From a virus, in the IMG/VR virus record IMGVR_UViG_3300033149_003702, positions 1 to 27,572 of that record: a DNA stretch of 27,572 nucleotides. One strand, given 5' to 3'. This document shows positions 16,092-22,045 of the stretch, piece by piece. The notes under the pieces were generated by a model. It was not told the DNA's origin. It worked only from the letters and a program-made list of their open reading frames with translations, and made no database searches. How positions within the stretch are numbered: the stretch's first letter is position 1; each line of letters begins with the position of its first letter. Made by a program: the position numbers and the translations under genes.

Positions 16092-16105
16092 TCGATATTT
16101 AAAAA
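16091..16105 (+). promoter_or_regulatory. Class-1 promoter
   Basis: ATCGATATTTAAAAA, an exact match starting on the last base of the previous stop codon, with 21 nt to ATG 16127. The spacer ends ATACATGTAAATAAT, identical to the minus-strand spacer before ATG 603. Confidence 0.87.
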
Positions 16106-16126
16106 CTAACTATACATGTAAATAAT

Positions 16127-16273
16127 ATGAAATTAAAAGATTTAGTAAGTGTAACGAAAAATAAAAGAAATAATCAAACAAATTTAACTATAAAGAAAAC
16201 TAAACTTAAAGATATAGATATGACCGAAGAACAAATATTAGGTATAGAAATAAATAAACATTTTCTAAAATAA
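16127..16273 (+). CDS. 48-aa operon-leading small protein, paralogue of 8746
   Basis: MKLKDLVSVTKNKRNNQTNL and onward aligns with the 52-aa product at 8746 along its length, including the downstream KLKDIDMTEEQ segment. Like its paralogue it lies 21 nt after a class-1 TATA, predicting a leaderless mRNA, and its stop is followed one base later by the next ATG. It is a hydrophilic basic protein of unknown function, duplicated together with its promoter. Confidence 0.75.
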   Translation: MKLKDLVSVTKNKRNNQTNLTIKKTKLKDIDMTEEQILGIEINKHFLK

Positions 16274-16274
16274 A

Positions 16275-16604
16275 ATGTCAATAATGGATGTATTAAAAAA
16301 GATGGGAGAAAGAAAAGCTTTAACAAAAACTAAATTCAAGGAGGCCCAAGAAAATAGAAGAATAGAACACATGTTAGATGAAAGAGAAAAATCTGCAAAT
16401 CAAAGAGAATTAGAAAGACATTTTAAAGAACAACAAGAAAAACAAATCAAAGAACAACTAGATGTTATAAGAAAAAAGAGAACCCAGGATATGTTTAAAG
16501 GAGAAAACTTGTTTAAAGATGGAACATCGATACTTAAAAATGAAAGACCTATCTTAAAAGAGAAGAATATATTTAGTATTAAAGGGAATATGTTTATGAA
16601 ATAA
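16275..16604 (+). CDS. Charged helical protein
   Basis: A 109-aa Lys/Glu/Gln-rich protein, largely one long helix or coiled coil (residues ~15-75, for example HFKEQQEKQIKEQLDVIRKK), with a basic tail. No membrane segment. It sits in a tight operon with 1-nt gaps on both sides. Possibly an internal virion or nucleoprotein component, from charge and context only. Confidence 0.7.
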   Translation: MSIMDVLKKMGERKALTKTKFKEAQENRRIEHMLDEREKSANQRELERHFKEQQEKQIKEQLDVIRKKRTQDMFKGENLFKDGTSILKNERPILKEKNIFSIKGNMFMK

Positions 16605-16605
16605 A

Positions 16606-16812
16606 ATGGTAAAAAAGAAAAAGATAAAATTAACACTAGAGCAGAAAACAAAAAAAATATTAGAAAAGATAGGTAAAAAGAAAATAGTAAGCAAAACAAT
16701 AGTAAAACCGGCAAAACAAATTGCTGTAGTAATAAAAAAACCAATAAAAACAGGAGCATTTTTCAAAAAAGAATTTGAGGAAGCAAAGAAAAGTTTGTTT
16801 TTTGATGTTTAA
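16606..16812 (+). CDS. Very basic small protein
   Basis: A 68-aa protein with about one third Lys (MVKKKKIKLTLEQKTKKILE) and a C-terminal segment GAFFKKEFEEAKKSLFFDV. Its composition resembles nucleic-acid condensing virion proteins, but no fold is recognisable. The end overlaps the AAGGAGGG leader of the pilin-like gene 16832. Confidence 0.65.
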   Translation: MVKKKKIKLTLEQKTKKILEKIGKKKIVSKTIVKPAKQIAVVIKKPIKTGAFFKKEFEEAKKSLFFDV

Positions 16813-16831
16813 GGAGGGTTGAAAAAAATAG

Positions 16832-17335
16832 ATGAAAAATAAAGGACAAGTAAACATTAGTAATTTATTACTAATTTTCATTGGGGCAATAGTAGCGCTT
16901 AGTCTAATTGGAGCAATCGCTTTAAATACAGGAATTTCAACAACAACTTATGTTCATAATGATACTCTAGATGGAACTTCAACAACTATGCCAGCTAATG
17001 GGGAAAGTGCGGATTTAACAGGCCAGGACTTGTTAAGCACACCAGTAGTAGTTAATGGGACTGGCTCGCTTGAAGTAGCAGCAGGAAATTATACTATTGG
17101 AGAAAGAGTTTCACCTACTACAGGAGTAAAGACAGTTTATATTCAGACTGATAGTGCAGAATATGCAAACCAACCTGTAAATATATCTTATACATACGGG
17201 CCAGAAGGTTATGCAACTAATAGTGGAGCAAGAAGTGTAATCAGTTTAATAGTAATATTTGCTGCATTGGGTATAGCTATAATTGCATTAGTCCCAACTC
17301 TTAGAAGTGGAGTAATCGAAATGATGAATAGATAA
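16832..17335 (+). CDS. Prepilin-like structural protein
   Basis: A 167-aa protein. The start MKNKGQVNISNLLLIFIGAI has the KGQ junction of archaeal class III signal peptides followed by a hydrophobic helix, a Thr/Asn/Gly-rich beta ectodomain (residues ~35-135), and a second C-terminal helix (SLIVIFAALGIAIIALVPTL) with an LRSG end reminiscent of the capsid candidate's LRNSG. It shares the unusual long-spaced RBS leader with the capsid gene. I read it as a pilin-like or envelope virion protein expressed at a high level. Confidence 0.72.
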   Translation: MKNKGQVNISNLLLIFIGAIVALSLIGAIALNTGISTTTYVHNDTLDGTSTTMPANGESADLTGQDLLSTPVVVNGTGSLEVAAGNYTIGERVSPTTGVKTVYIQTDSAEYANQPVNISYTYGPEGYATNSGARSVISLIVIFAALGIAIIALVPTLRSGVIEMMNR

Positions 17336-17336
17336 A

Positions 17337-17513
17337 ATGCCACTCACTCGTAACTTTAAGAAATTACTTGGAAGTGTAGAGAGAACTTACTTGGGGGACG
17401 AAGTTCCTAAGCAGTTTAGGAGTAGATACGGAAAAATCTATAATAAAAAAGATCTTGAACCCCTTGCAAGAGCAATAGCTAAGTCAAGAGGAATAAAAAT
17501 AGATATTAAATAA
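17337..17513 (+). CDS. 58-aa basic small protein
   Basis: MPLTRNFKKLLGSVERTYLG and onward, ending with a helix PLARAIAKSRGIKID. The ATG lies one base after the previous stop. The basic helix-rich sequence could bind nucleic acid; there are no membrane segments. The sequence looks genuinely coding and fits the operon spacing. The function is unknown. Confidence 0.65.
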   Translation: MPLTRNFKKLLGSVERTYLGDEVPKQFRSRYGKIYNKKDLEPLARAIAKSRGIKIDIK

Positions 17514-17516
17514 AAA

Positions 17517-17626
17517 ATGCCAGAAAGAATAGCAAGAATAATCCCAATGGTTCAAGCATGTTAAGGTTGGGTGCTAAGAATATTGTTGGATTGGGATTAA
17601 TACAAGCAGAATCCCAAATTATATAA
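17517..17626 (+). pseudogene. Two overlapping short frames, possibly one frameshifted gene
   Basis: A 15-codon frame (17517-17564, MPERIARIIPMVQAC) overlaps a 22-codon frame (17558-17626, MLRLGAKNIVGLGLIQAESQ) in a different phase. Read through a single frameshift the two would make one ~36-aa hydrophobic protein. It could be a broken gene, a sequencing indel, or two coupled peptides. The end of the second frame overlaps a TATA box (17619-17626) for the downstream RNA element. Confidence 0.35.
17619..17626 (+). promoter_or_regulatory. TATA box for possible small RNA
   Basis: TTATATAA followed by ATAGGGG. About 26 nt downstream of its centre (near 17648) an RNA would begin just before the structured element at 17657-17710, while the next gene's own promoter is much further on. 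Confidence 0.4.
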
Positions 17627-17656
17627 ATAGGGGAATTAGGGGATAAAAAGAATTAA

Positions 17657-17710
17657 AGATAGTTGGGCAGGTTGTCCTTTGTTATCAAGATGTCGGGCCC
17701 GCCACTATCT
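17657..17710 (+). ncRNA. Structured RNA candidate closed by a 7-bp stem
   Basis: AGATAGT (17657-17663) pairs with ACTATCT (17704-17710). Inside, GGGC can pair with GCCC next to the closing stem, or GGGCA with TGTCC as a local hairpin, and GGGCCC is self-complementary. The segment is strikingly GC-rich for this genome and lies in a 329-bp gap without a substantial gene. It is not a normal tRNA: no T-arm is formed. Candidates are a small RNA, a leader of the 17843 gene, or a hairpin in an origin. The rest of the gap to 17842 shows only a TATTTAAA tract (17743-17750) and the 17843 promoter. Confidence 0.45.
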
Positions 17711-17810
17711 CGTAGTAACTAATATATTTAGGTATCACTCCTATTTAAATGTATGTTTTTGTTGTCATTACATGGTGAAAAACGGATGTCTCATTATTTA
17801 GTAGTTGGAT

Positions 17811-17820
17811 AAATATTTAA
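17811..17820 (+). promoter_or_regulatory. Promoter of the winged-helix gene
   Basis: AAATATTTAA, with the TATA centre about 26 nt before ATG 17843, predicts a leaderless transcript. The upstream bases do not match class 1 or class 2, so this gene may be controlled separately. Confidence 0.6.
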
Positions 17821-17842
17821 ATCAGAAAGTTTTCTATGTGTT

Positions 17843-18811
17843 ATGGTTACGAAAAGGGTTGAAAACAAAGAGTATGAAATTTTAAAATACCTAACCCAGT
17901 ATCTAACTATAACTGAAATAGCCAAACAAAGAAAATGCAGCAGAACAGCGATTTACAAAGGGATTTACAAACTTATAGATAAAGGATTAATTAGAAAGAT
18001 AGGCAAAGCTTATGAGGTTACAGGTGGGGGGTTACACTACCTCAATGGGTTCTCACTAGGAAAAATTAGATTGCATAATCTTGCATTTAAAATAGCCATT
18101 TTTAATAAACCTAAGGGGTGGGATACCCAAAGAAACAAAATCGTTGACTGTAGAGCTTACAGCAAGGCCGTAGGGCTAAATAACAATCAATATGAGCTTC
18201 ATTCTTTTAGTAATATTAAGGTAAAAACAACAAACAATTCTATAATATTTTATATGCCAACATTTTATGGAAAAAACACAGATGAATGCTTTAAGCAAGC
18301 TCTAGAAAAATTCTGGAGTATAATACCTAAAATAGAAAATCTTTTTAAAATAACTCTAATAAAAGAAAGAAAATGTAATATAGAAATAATAAGCCAACAC
18401 TATTCAAAACTTCAGGATACAATAGCAAAAATATATAGAGTAGAGGATAATAAGTTATATGTAAAAGATGATGAAGGAAATGTTCGCATAATCGCAGATT
18501 TCTCTTTTAGAGTTGATGAGTTAGAAGCGATTTATAACAAGACAGCAAAAGAAGATATGGATGTAATGCAAGGTTTTATTAAAGATTTATTAAAGAATCC
18601 AGCAACAATGACGCAAATGATGACCGCAGTAAACCAAGTTACAGCAAACCAAATGATGTTCGCAGAAAACATGACATCTCACATAGGGGCTATTAAAACT
18701 CTTTCAAAGGAAATCAAGGGATTAGGGAAATCTATTTCTAAAGTAATGAAAGAAAACCAAGATTTAAGATTAAAATTAAAACACCAAAAAACATTATTTG
18801 AATATGGCTAA
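17843..18811 (+). CDS. Winged-helix DNA-binding protein; regulator or replication initiator candidate
   Basis: A 322-aa protein. Residues 10-65 form a helix-turn-helix with wing (LTQYLTITEIAKQRKCSRTAIYKGIYKLIDKGLI). A middle alpha/beta domain (~70-235) of unknown fold follows, then a Met/Gln-rich stretch (MTQMMTAVNQVTANQMMFAE) and a C-terminal coiled coil (KEIKGLGKSISKVMKENQDL) suited to oligomerisation. It is first after a separate promoter and a structured intergenic region, the usual place for an early regulator or plasmid-type initiator. No Walker, HUH or primase motif is visible, so initiator activity is only inferred. Confidence 0.7.
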   Translation: MVTKRVENKEYEILKYLTQYLTITEIAKQRKCSRTAIYKGIYKLIDKGLIRKIGKAYEVTGGGLHYLNGFSLGKIRLHNLAFKIAIFNKPKGWDTQRNKIVDCRAYSKAVGLNNNQYELHSFSNIKVKTTNNSIIFYMPTFYGKNTDECFKQALEKFWSIIPKIENLFKITLIKERKCNIEIISQHYSKLQDTIAKIYRVEDNKLYVKDDEGNVRIIADFSFRVDELEAIYNKTAKEDMDVMQGFIKDLLKNPATMTQMMTAVNQVTANQMMFAENMTSHIGAIKTLSKEIKGLGKSISKVMKENQDLRLKLKHQKTLFEYG

Positions 18812-19010
18812 AATACAATGTCGTAGATGTAACGAGCATTTTGAAAATTATAGAGAATTATTATATCACGTCTGTCCAGTAGGAAAATTTCCAGTATGGA
18901 ATACAAATAGGATTGGTAGAAACTCAGCAGAATCAAAATTAAAGGGGGATTATCCTTTATGGTTAAATAAAGAAAATAAAAAGAAATTAAAAAATAACAA
19001 ACGAAAATAA
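18804..19010 (+). CDS. Zinc-finger small protein
   Basis: A 68-aa protein with a single finger C-x2-C-x11-H-x3-C-like motif (QCRRCNEHFENYRELLYHVC) and a basic tail. The ATG at 18804 overlaps the previous stop by 8 nt; the in-frame TTG at 18798 is less likely. It is probably a DNA- or RNA-binding cofactor co-expressed with the winged-helix protein. Confidence 0.7.
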   Translation: MAKIQCRRCNEHFENYRELLYHVCPVGKFPVWNTNRIGRNSAESKLKGDYPLWLNKENKKKLKNNKRK

Positions 19011-19129
19011 TTTAAAAGAAGAAGAATTAACTATCTTATCGTAAATGATAAGTAAATATTTATTCTACTCAATCTTTAAAAACTATTTCTGATTACTTTA
19101 ATTAACTAAATCCTCCTAAAAAAACCTTT

Positions 19130-19148
19130 CGGGTTAGGGTGAAACCCG
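19130..19148 (+). terminator. Hairpin after the winged-helix operon
   Basis: CGGGTT (19130-19135) pairs with AACCCG (19143-19148) around AGGGTGA. It sits in a 208-bp gap between two transcription units. Only a loose pyrimidine stretch follows (TTACTTCTTAAC), so a terminator role is tentative; an RNA leader or other structured site is also possible. Confidence 0.4.
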
Positions 19149-19170
19149 ATTACTTCTTAACTATATAATT

Positions 19171-19197
19171 ACAATCAATAAACAAAACATTTATAAA
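19171..19197 (+). promoter_or_regulatory. Class-2 promoter (27-bp repeat, copy 1)
   Basis: The 27 bases start ACAATCAATAAAC and end ACATTTATAAA, and recur without mismatch at 21637-21663. In both cases the end of the repeat is 21 nt from the ATG of a single-span membrane protein gene. Confidence 0.85.
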
Positions 19198-19218
19198 TTC
19201 CTTATCATATATTAACAT

Positions 19219-19467
19219 ATGGCAATAAATGGTTGGAAAGTGATTGGAGTTTTTCTTATTATAGTTTTTTTTATGTTATCTATTTATACAGTCGCTAAAA
19301 TGTCTTATTCTGTTGGATATGAAGATGGAAAAAATGGAATAATTAAATTAACTCAAATAGCAAGAGGCACAAAAAAACCAATAATAAATTTAGAAAAAAA
19401 TGCAAATCCAGAAACAACCAAACAAATTGTTTATTTTATCTTGAATAAATATTGGCCAAAGGATTAG
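19219..19467 (+). CDS. Single-span membrane protein, GY(E/N)xGxN family
   Basis: An 82-aa protein with a membrane helix (residues 8-25, IGVFLIIVFFMLSIYTVA) followed by SYSVGYEDGKNGIIKLTQ, a pattern repeated in the protein at 21685 (ESYIEGYNQGRNDIIFLN). Both genes share the same 27-bp promoter. It is leaderless by spacing. I take the two as paralogues of a small membrane family common on archaeal mobile elements, function unknown. Confidence 0.75.
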   Translation: MAINGWKVIGVFLIIVFFMLSIYTVAKMSYSVGYEDGKNGIIKLTQIARGTKKPIINLEKNANPETTKQIVYFILNKYWPKD

Positions 19468-19473
19468 GAAAAA

Positions 19474-19641
19474 ATGAAAGAGGGGGATTTAATTAAGACA
19501 AAAACCAAACTAATTCTTTTAAATGTATTTCAGGATATAGAAAAAGCAATTGAAGAAACAAAATCTGACGTCCCCATTCCAATAGCAGAATCGAGATTTC
19601 TTAAAAGATATTATGAAATAAAAAGGAGGTATTTAAAATGA
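19474..19641 (+). CDS. 55-aa soluble protein
   Basis: The frame starts MKEGDLIKTKTKLILLNVFQ, with a proline-containing middle (DVPIPIAESRFLKRYYEIK) and basic end. Its stop overlaps the next ATG as ATGA and the next gene's AAGGAGGT lies inside its last codons. No family is recognised. Confidence 0.6.
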   Translation: MKEGDLIKTKTKLILLNVFQDIEKAIEETKSDVPIPIAESRFLKRYYEIKRRYLK

Positions 19642-19859
19642 ATGGCTGGAAAGCTGCAACAATAATTTTATTAATAATCTCAATCTTACAAATGATTTTA
19701 ATAGTTTGGGCCTGGAATTATGGAACAGAAATAATAGAGAAGAAAAATGAATGTGCATATAATATTTGTAAAGATTATGAAAGTTATTATTTAGATGTTG
19801 ATGATGTATGTTCTTGTTATGATGATGGAGAAATAGTTTATGAGGAATATGTAAGATGA
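19638..19859 (+). CDS. Single-span membrane protein with Cys-rich tail
   Basis: A 73-aa protein: N-terminal helix (residues 6-26, ATIILLIISILQMILIVWAW) and an acidic ectodomain with four Cys (NECAYNICKDYESYY, DVCSCYDDGE). The NGWK start resembles that of 19219. A strong AAGGAGGT (19624-19631) precedes it. The Cys pattern suggests disulphides outside the cell. The function is unknown. Confidence 0.7.
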   Translation: MNGWKAATIILLIISILQMILIVWAWNYGTEIIEKKNECAYNICKDYESYYLDVDDVCSCYDDGEIVYEEYVR

Positions 19860-20317
19860 TGAATATAACCAAACAAGAGCAAGGTGCGTTAGTATCTCAA
19901 AAAGTAATCGAAGGAAAAACTTACGAACAAGCTTATGAAGATGTAAACAAAGATATAAATTTCTTAAAAAACTTCAATAGAATAAAAAAAGAGAAAATAA
20001 AAATAATAAGAAAAAAAGAAAAAGACATAGAAAATTTAGATAAAACATTCAAAAAAGAATTTAAAAAATTAAAAGAACCAGAAAGAAAACTCCCACAAAA
20101 AACAAAAGGAAACTTTGCAACAACTTACCACCTTAGCAGAATTTTAACTTACCTAAAAGAAATAGATGATTTTGTGACAAACAAAGAATTATGTCAGGCC
20201 TGTTTAACTTCCCCGGATTATATCAAGAACGGTTTAATATTTTTACAAAGATTTAATATGGTTGAGAAAAAAAGAAATAGGAAGGGATTTGAGGTTTTTG
20301 GGAGAAAATACAAATGA
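19856..20317 (+). CDS. Coiled-coil plus winged-helix protein
   Basis: A 153-aa basic protein. The N-terminal half begins with a small helical motif (SQKVIEGKTYEQAYEDVNKD) and a Lys-rich coiled coil. The C-terminal half (from ~residue 90) looks like a winged helix (LSRILTYLKEIDDFVTNKEL, then PDYIKNGLIFLQRFNMVEKK). The ATG overlaps the previous stop. Likely a DNA-binding regulator of the small-gene operon. Confidence 0.7.
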   Translation: MMNITKQEQGALVSQKVIEGKTYEQAYEDVNKDINFLKNFNRIKKEKIKIIRKKEKDIENLDKTFKKEFKKLKEPERKLPQKTKGNFATTYHLSRILTYLKEIDDFVTNKELCQACLTSPDYIKNGLIFLQRFNMVEKKRNRKGFEVFGRKYK

Positions 20318-20412
20318 AAACAGATTGGAAAAATTGTTATAAGGTAAGATTAAGAAAATTATCAGATAATTTAGAAACATTAGGAAAAGAAATAAAAGAT
20401 TTAATACTATGA
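20314..20412 (+). CDS. 32-aa peptide
   Basis: A short basic helical frame (MKTDWKNCYKVRLRKLSDNL) linked to both neighbours by ATGA overlaps, which is the main reason to accept it. No function can be assigned. Confidence 0.45.
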   Translation: MKTDWKNCYKVRLRKLSDNLETLGKEIKDLIL

Positions 20413-20552
20413 AAAGAACAAAAATGGAAAACCAAATAAGAAAAGCAAGAGAAAAGTTAAGAGATTTGCATAAGAAATACCAAAAAGAGTTTTTTGATAT
20501 AAATAAAAAGATAGATACATATTTAGAAACTATTGAAAATGCAAACCAATGA
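20409..20552 (+). CDS. 47-aa coiled-coil protein
   Basis: A highly charged helical protein (MKRTKMENQIRKAREKLRDL) with a heptad-like pattern through its length and ATGA overlaps at both ends. Possibly a dimerising accessory peptide; no family is recognised. Confidence 0.55.
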   Translation: MKRTKMENQIRKAREKLRDLHKKYQKEFFDINKKIDTYLETIENANQ

Positions 20553-20854
20553 AGATGAAATTTTGGAGAGATAAGAAAGGAAACTGGATAGATTATAAAG
20601 AATTTAATAAAAGATTCAAAGAAGGTGTGGCTGGCATTTCACCATTACAAATTACATCCCAACAATTAATGGGAATGAGAATAGTTTTACTTGGTTTACT
20701 TTGTGGTATAACTGTTTCTCTTTTTAATTTTAAAAATCTATGGTGGTTATTCATAATCTTATTTGGAAGTCTTTATGTTAACATAACTCAATATATTGGA
20801 ACTTGGCAAAAGAAAAAAGCCTTAGAAGATATAGAAAAACAATTTAAGGAGTAA
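20549..20854 (+). CDS. Two-span membrane protein
   Basis: A 101-aa protein with a charged N-terminus, the segment SPLQITSQQLMGMRIVLLGL, and two helices (about 42-61 and 66-83, KNLWWLFIILFGSLYVNI), then a basic helix. I recognise this layout from uncharacterised archaeal virus and provirus ORFs. It is coupled upstream by ATGA and one base from the next gene. Probable membrane or virion component. Confidence 0.7.
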   Translation: MKMKFWRDKKGNWIDYKEFNKRFKEGVAGISPLQITSQQLMGMRIVLLGLLCGITVSLFNFKNLWWLFIILFGSLYVNITQYIGTWQKKKALEDIEKQFKE

Positions 20855-20855
20855 A

Positions 20856-21056
20856 ATGAATAAAAAAGGGCAACTAGATTTAGGATTATTAGAAGAAGAA
20901 GGATTTTGGATACTTGGAGGAATGGCTGTTGCTGCAACAATAGTAGGATACATCATGAGCAAGAGAATGGAGTGGGTAGCATTACCTTTATGGCAGTTGA
21001 TTGTGATAATAGTTGTAGAAATAATTGCTGCAGCTATCTTTACTTTAAAAGGTTAG
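20856..21056 (+). CDS. Prepilin-like two-span membrane protein
   Basis: A 66-aa protein starting MNKKGQLDLGLLEEEGFWIL, with the KKGQ prepilin-type junction and a Glu near +5 as in archaeal class III signals, followed by two helices (~19-33 and 43-63, LWQLIVIIVVEIIAAAIFTL). It could be a pilin-like virion protein or a protein that mimics host pilins. The unusual EEE after the junction makes cleavage uncertain. Confidence 0.68.
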   Translation: MNKKGQLDLGLLEEEGFWILGGMAVAATIVGYIMSKRMEWVALPLWQLIVIIVVEIIAAAIFTLKG

Positions 21057-21068
21057 AAGGAGGTAAAA

Positions 21069-21350
21069 ATGAAAAAATTAAAAGAAACATTAATAGATGG
21101 AGAGTTAGTTTACTTAAAAAAAGATATTTTAGGTTGGCATGTAACTCATCCAGTAAAGATAGATGGAAAAATAAACTGGAAAAATCTTATAGCAGGGGGA
21201 AGTTGGCTAAAATTTATTTTTATGATAATCTTTGTAATCTTGGCTTTAGGAGCAATTTTGGAAGTAAGCAATATAATAAAAATCGCAAACGAATGTATGC
21301 TATCAAATCAATTAATTCCAATAAATCCATTCGCAAATATATCTATATAA
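21069..21350 (+). CDS. Single-span membrane protein with conserved GW.V.HP segment
   Basis: A 93-aa protein. The N-terminal cytoplasmic part contains KKDILGWHVTHPVKIDGKIN, then a helix (residues ~47-68, WLKFIFMIIFVILALGAIL) and a short ectodomain with one Cys. An AAGGAGGT precedes the ATG. The GW.V.HP.K.DG.INW.N pattern is one I associate with recurrent but unnamed archaeal virus proteins. The stop overlaps the next start (TAATG). Confidence 0.7.
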   Translation: MKKLKETLIDGELVYLKKDILGWHVTHPVKIDGKINWKNLIAGGSWLKFIFMIIFVILALGAILEVSNIIKIANECMLSNQLIPINPFANISI

Positions 21351-21634
21351 TGGAAGAAAAAAAAGAATTAAATATAGGATTACTTTACATATCCTTACAT
21401 AATTTATTAAGAAGAAGAGTAGGAATAAATAAATATATTTCTCGCAAAGACTTTTATACTATTTTAGGAAAGCATTTTCTCATACCAAAAAATATAAGAA
21501 TCGTTGTCATAAAAGAGATGGAGCAAAGAGGTTTAGTAAAACAAAAAAATAAAGAAAATATAAAAATATTAGATTGCGATTTAGATATAAACAAAGATAT
21601 AAATTTCTGGTATCAAAAGATGGGAATTTTCTAA
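21350..21634 (+). CDS. Winged-helix-like small protein
   Basis: A 94-aa soluble protein from ATG 21350 (TAATG overlap with the previous stop). The segment YISRKDFYTILGKHFLIPKN followed by IRIVVIKEMEQRGLVKQKNK reads as helix-turn-helix plus wing. The open frame continues upstream to 20906 but that part is the out-of-frame shadow of two other genes. Probably a transcriptional regulator acting on the nearby promoters; this is inferred from fold. Confidence 0.7.
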   Translation: MEEKKELNIGLLYISLHNLLRRRVGINKYISRKDFYTILGKHFLIPKNIRIVVIKEMEQRGLVKQKNKENIKILDCDLDINKDINFWYQKMGIF

Positions 21635-21636
21635 TG

Positions 21637-21663
21637 ACAATCAATAAACAAAACATTTATAAA
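21637..21663 (+). promoter_or_regulatory. Class-2 promoter (27-bp repeat, copy 2)
   Basis: Perfect copy of 19171-19197, starting 3 bases after the winged-helix gene's stop and 21 nt before ATG 21685. The bases after it (GTATACATTATTAAAT) resemble those after the minus-strand partial copy at 1156. Confidence 0.85.
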
Positions 21664-21684
21664 GTATACATTATTAAATAAAAC

Positions 21685-21960
21685 ATGGAAAAAGAGATTA
21701 ATTATTTTAAGATTGGATTTTTTATTTTATTAATTGTAATAATAATCTTATCTATCTTTTTTATTAGCAAATTTTATATTTCAGAATCATATATAGAGGG
21801 ATATAATCAAGGAAGAAATGATATTATCTTTCTGAATTCAAATGGAAGATTTTTATTGTATAATACAAGGTTAAATACAATCACAAATACAACCCAAGAA
21901 TTCACTATAGGAAATATTTGTTCATATTTAAACAGGGGGATTGATACCAAAAAAGTTTAA
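21685..21960 (+). CDS. Single-span membrane protein, paralogue of 19219
   Basis: A 91-aa protein with a long hydrophobic helix (residues 9-29, KIGFFILLIVIIILSIFFI) and the motif ESYIEGYNQGRNDIIFLNSN, matching SYSVGYEDGKNGII of the 19219 product. The Thr/Asn-rich tail ends with one Cys. Leaderless from the class-2 promoter. The function is unknown; a receptor- or exclusion-type membrane protein is possible. Confidence 0.75.
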   Translation: MEKEINYFKIGFFILLIVIIILSIFFISKFYISESYIEGYNQGRNDIIFLNSNGRFLLYNTRLNTITNTTQEFTIGNICSYLNRGIDTKKV

Positions 21961-22000
21961 GGATAAAAATAGATATTTAAAATGATAATGATAAAATGAC

Positions 22001-22031
22001 ATACCCCCACACCCTAAAAGGATTGGGTATC
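22001..22031 (+). repeat. CCCACACCCTAAA hairpin element, copy 1
   Basis: CCCACACCCTAAAAGG is followed by GGGTATC, with ATACCC (22001-22006) and GGGTAT (22025-22030) as an inverted repeat. A similar element lies at 25429-25453. It sits about 25-30 nt downstream of a GATATTTAAAA TATA-like tract (21972-21982), so it may form the 5' end of the mRNA for 22046. A 17-codon frame (21996-22049) covers it. Confidence 0.4.
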
Positions 22032-22045
22032 CTTGCCACATTTAT

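Noticed and set aside
20906-21349. Long open frame upstream of and in frame with the gene at 21350
   Set aside because: Its Cys/Asn-rich translation is out of frame with two convincing membrane-protein genes (20856 and 21069) that have RBSs and hydrophobic helices; only the part from ATG 21350 is kept.
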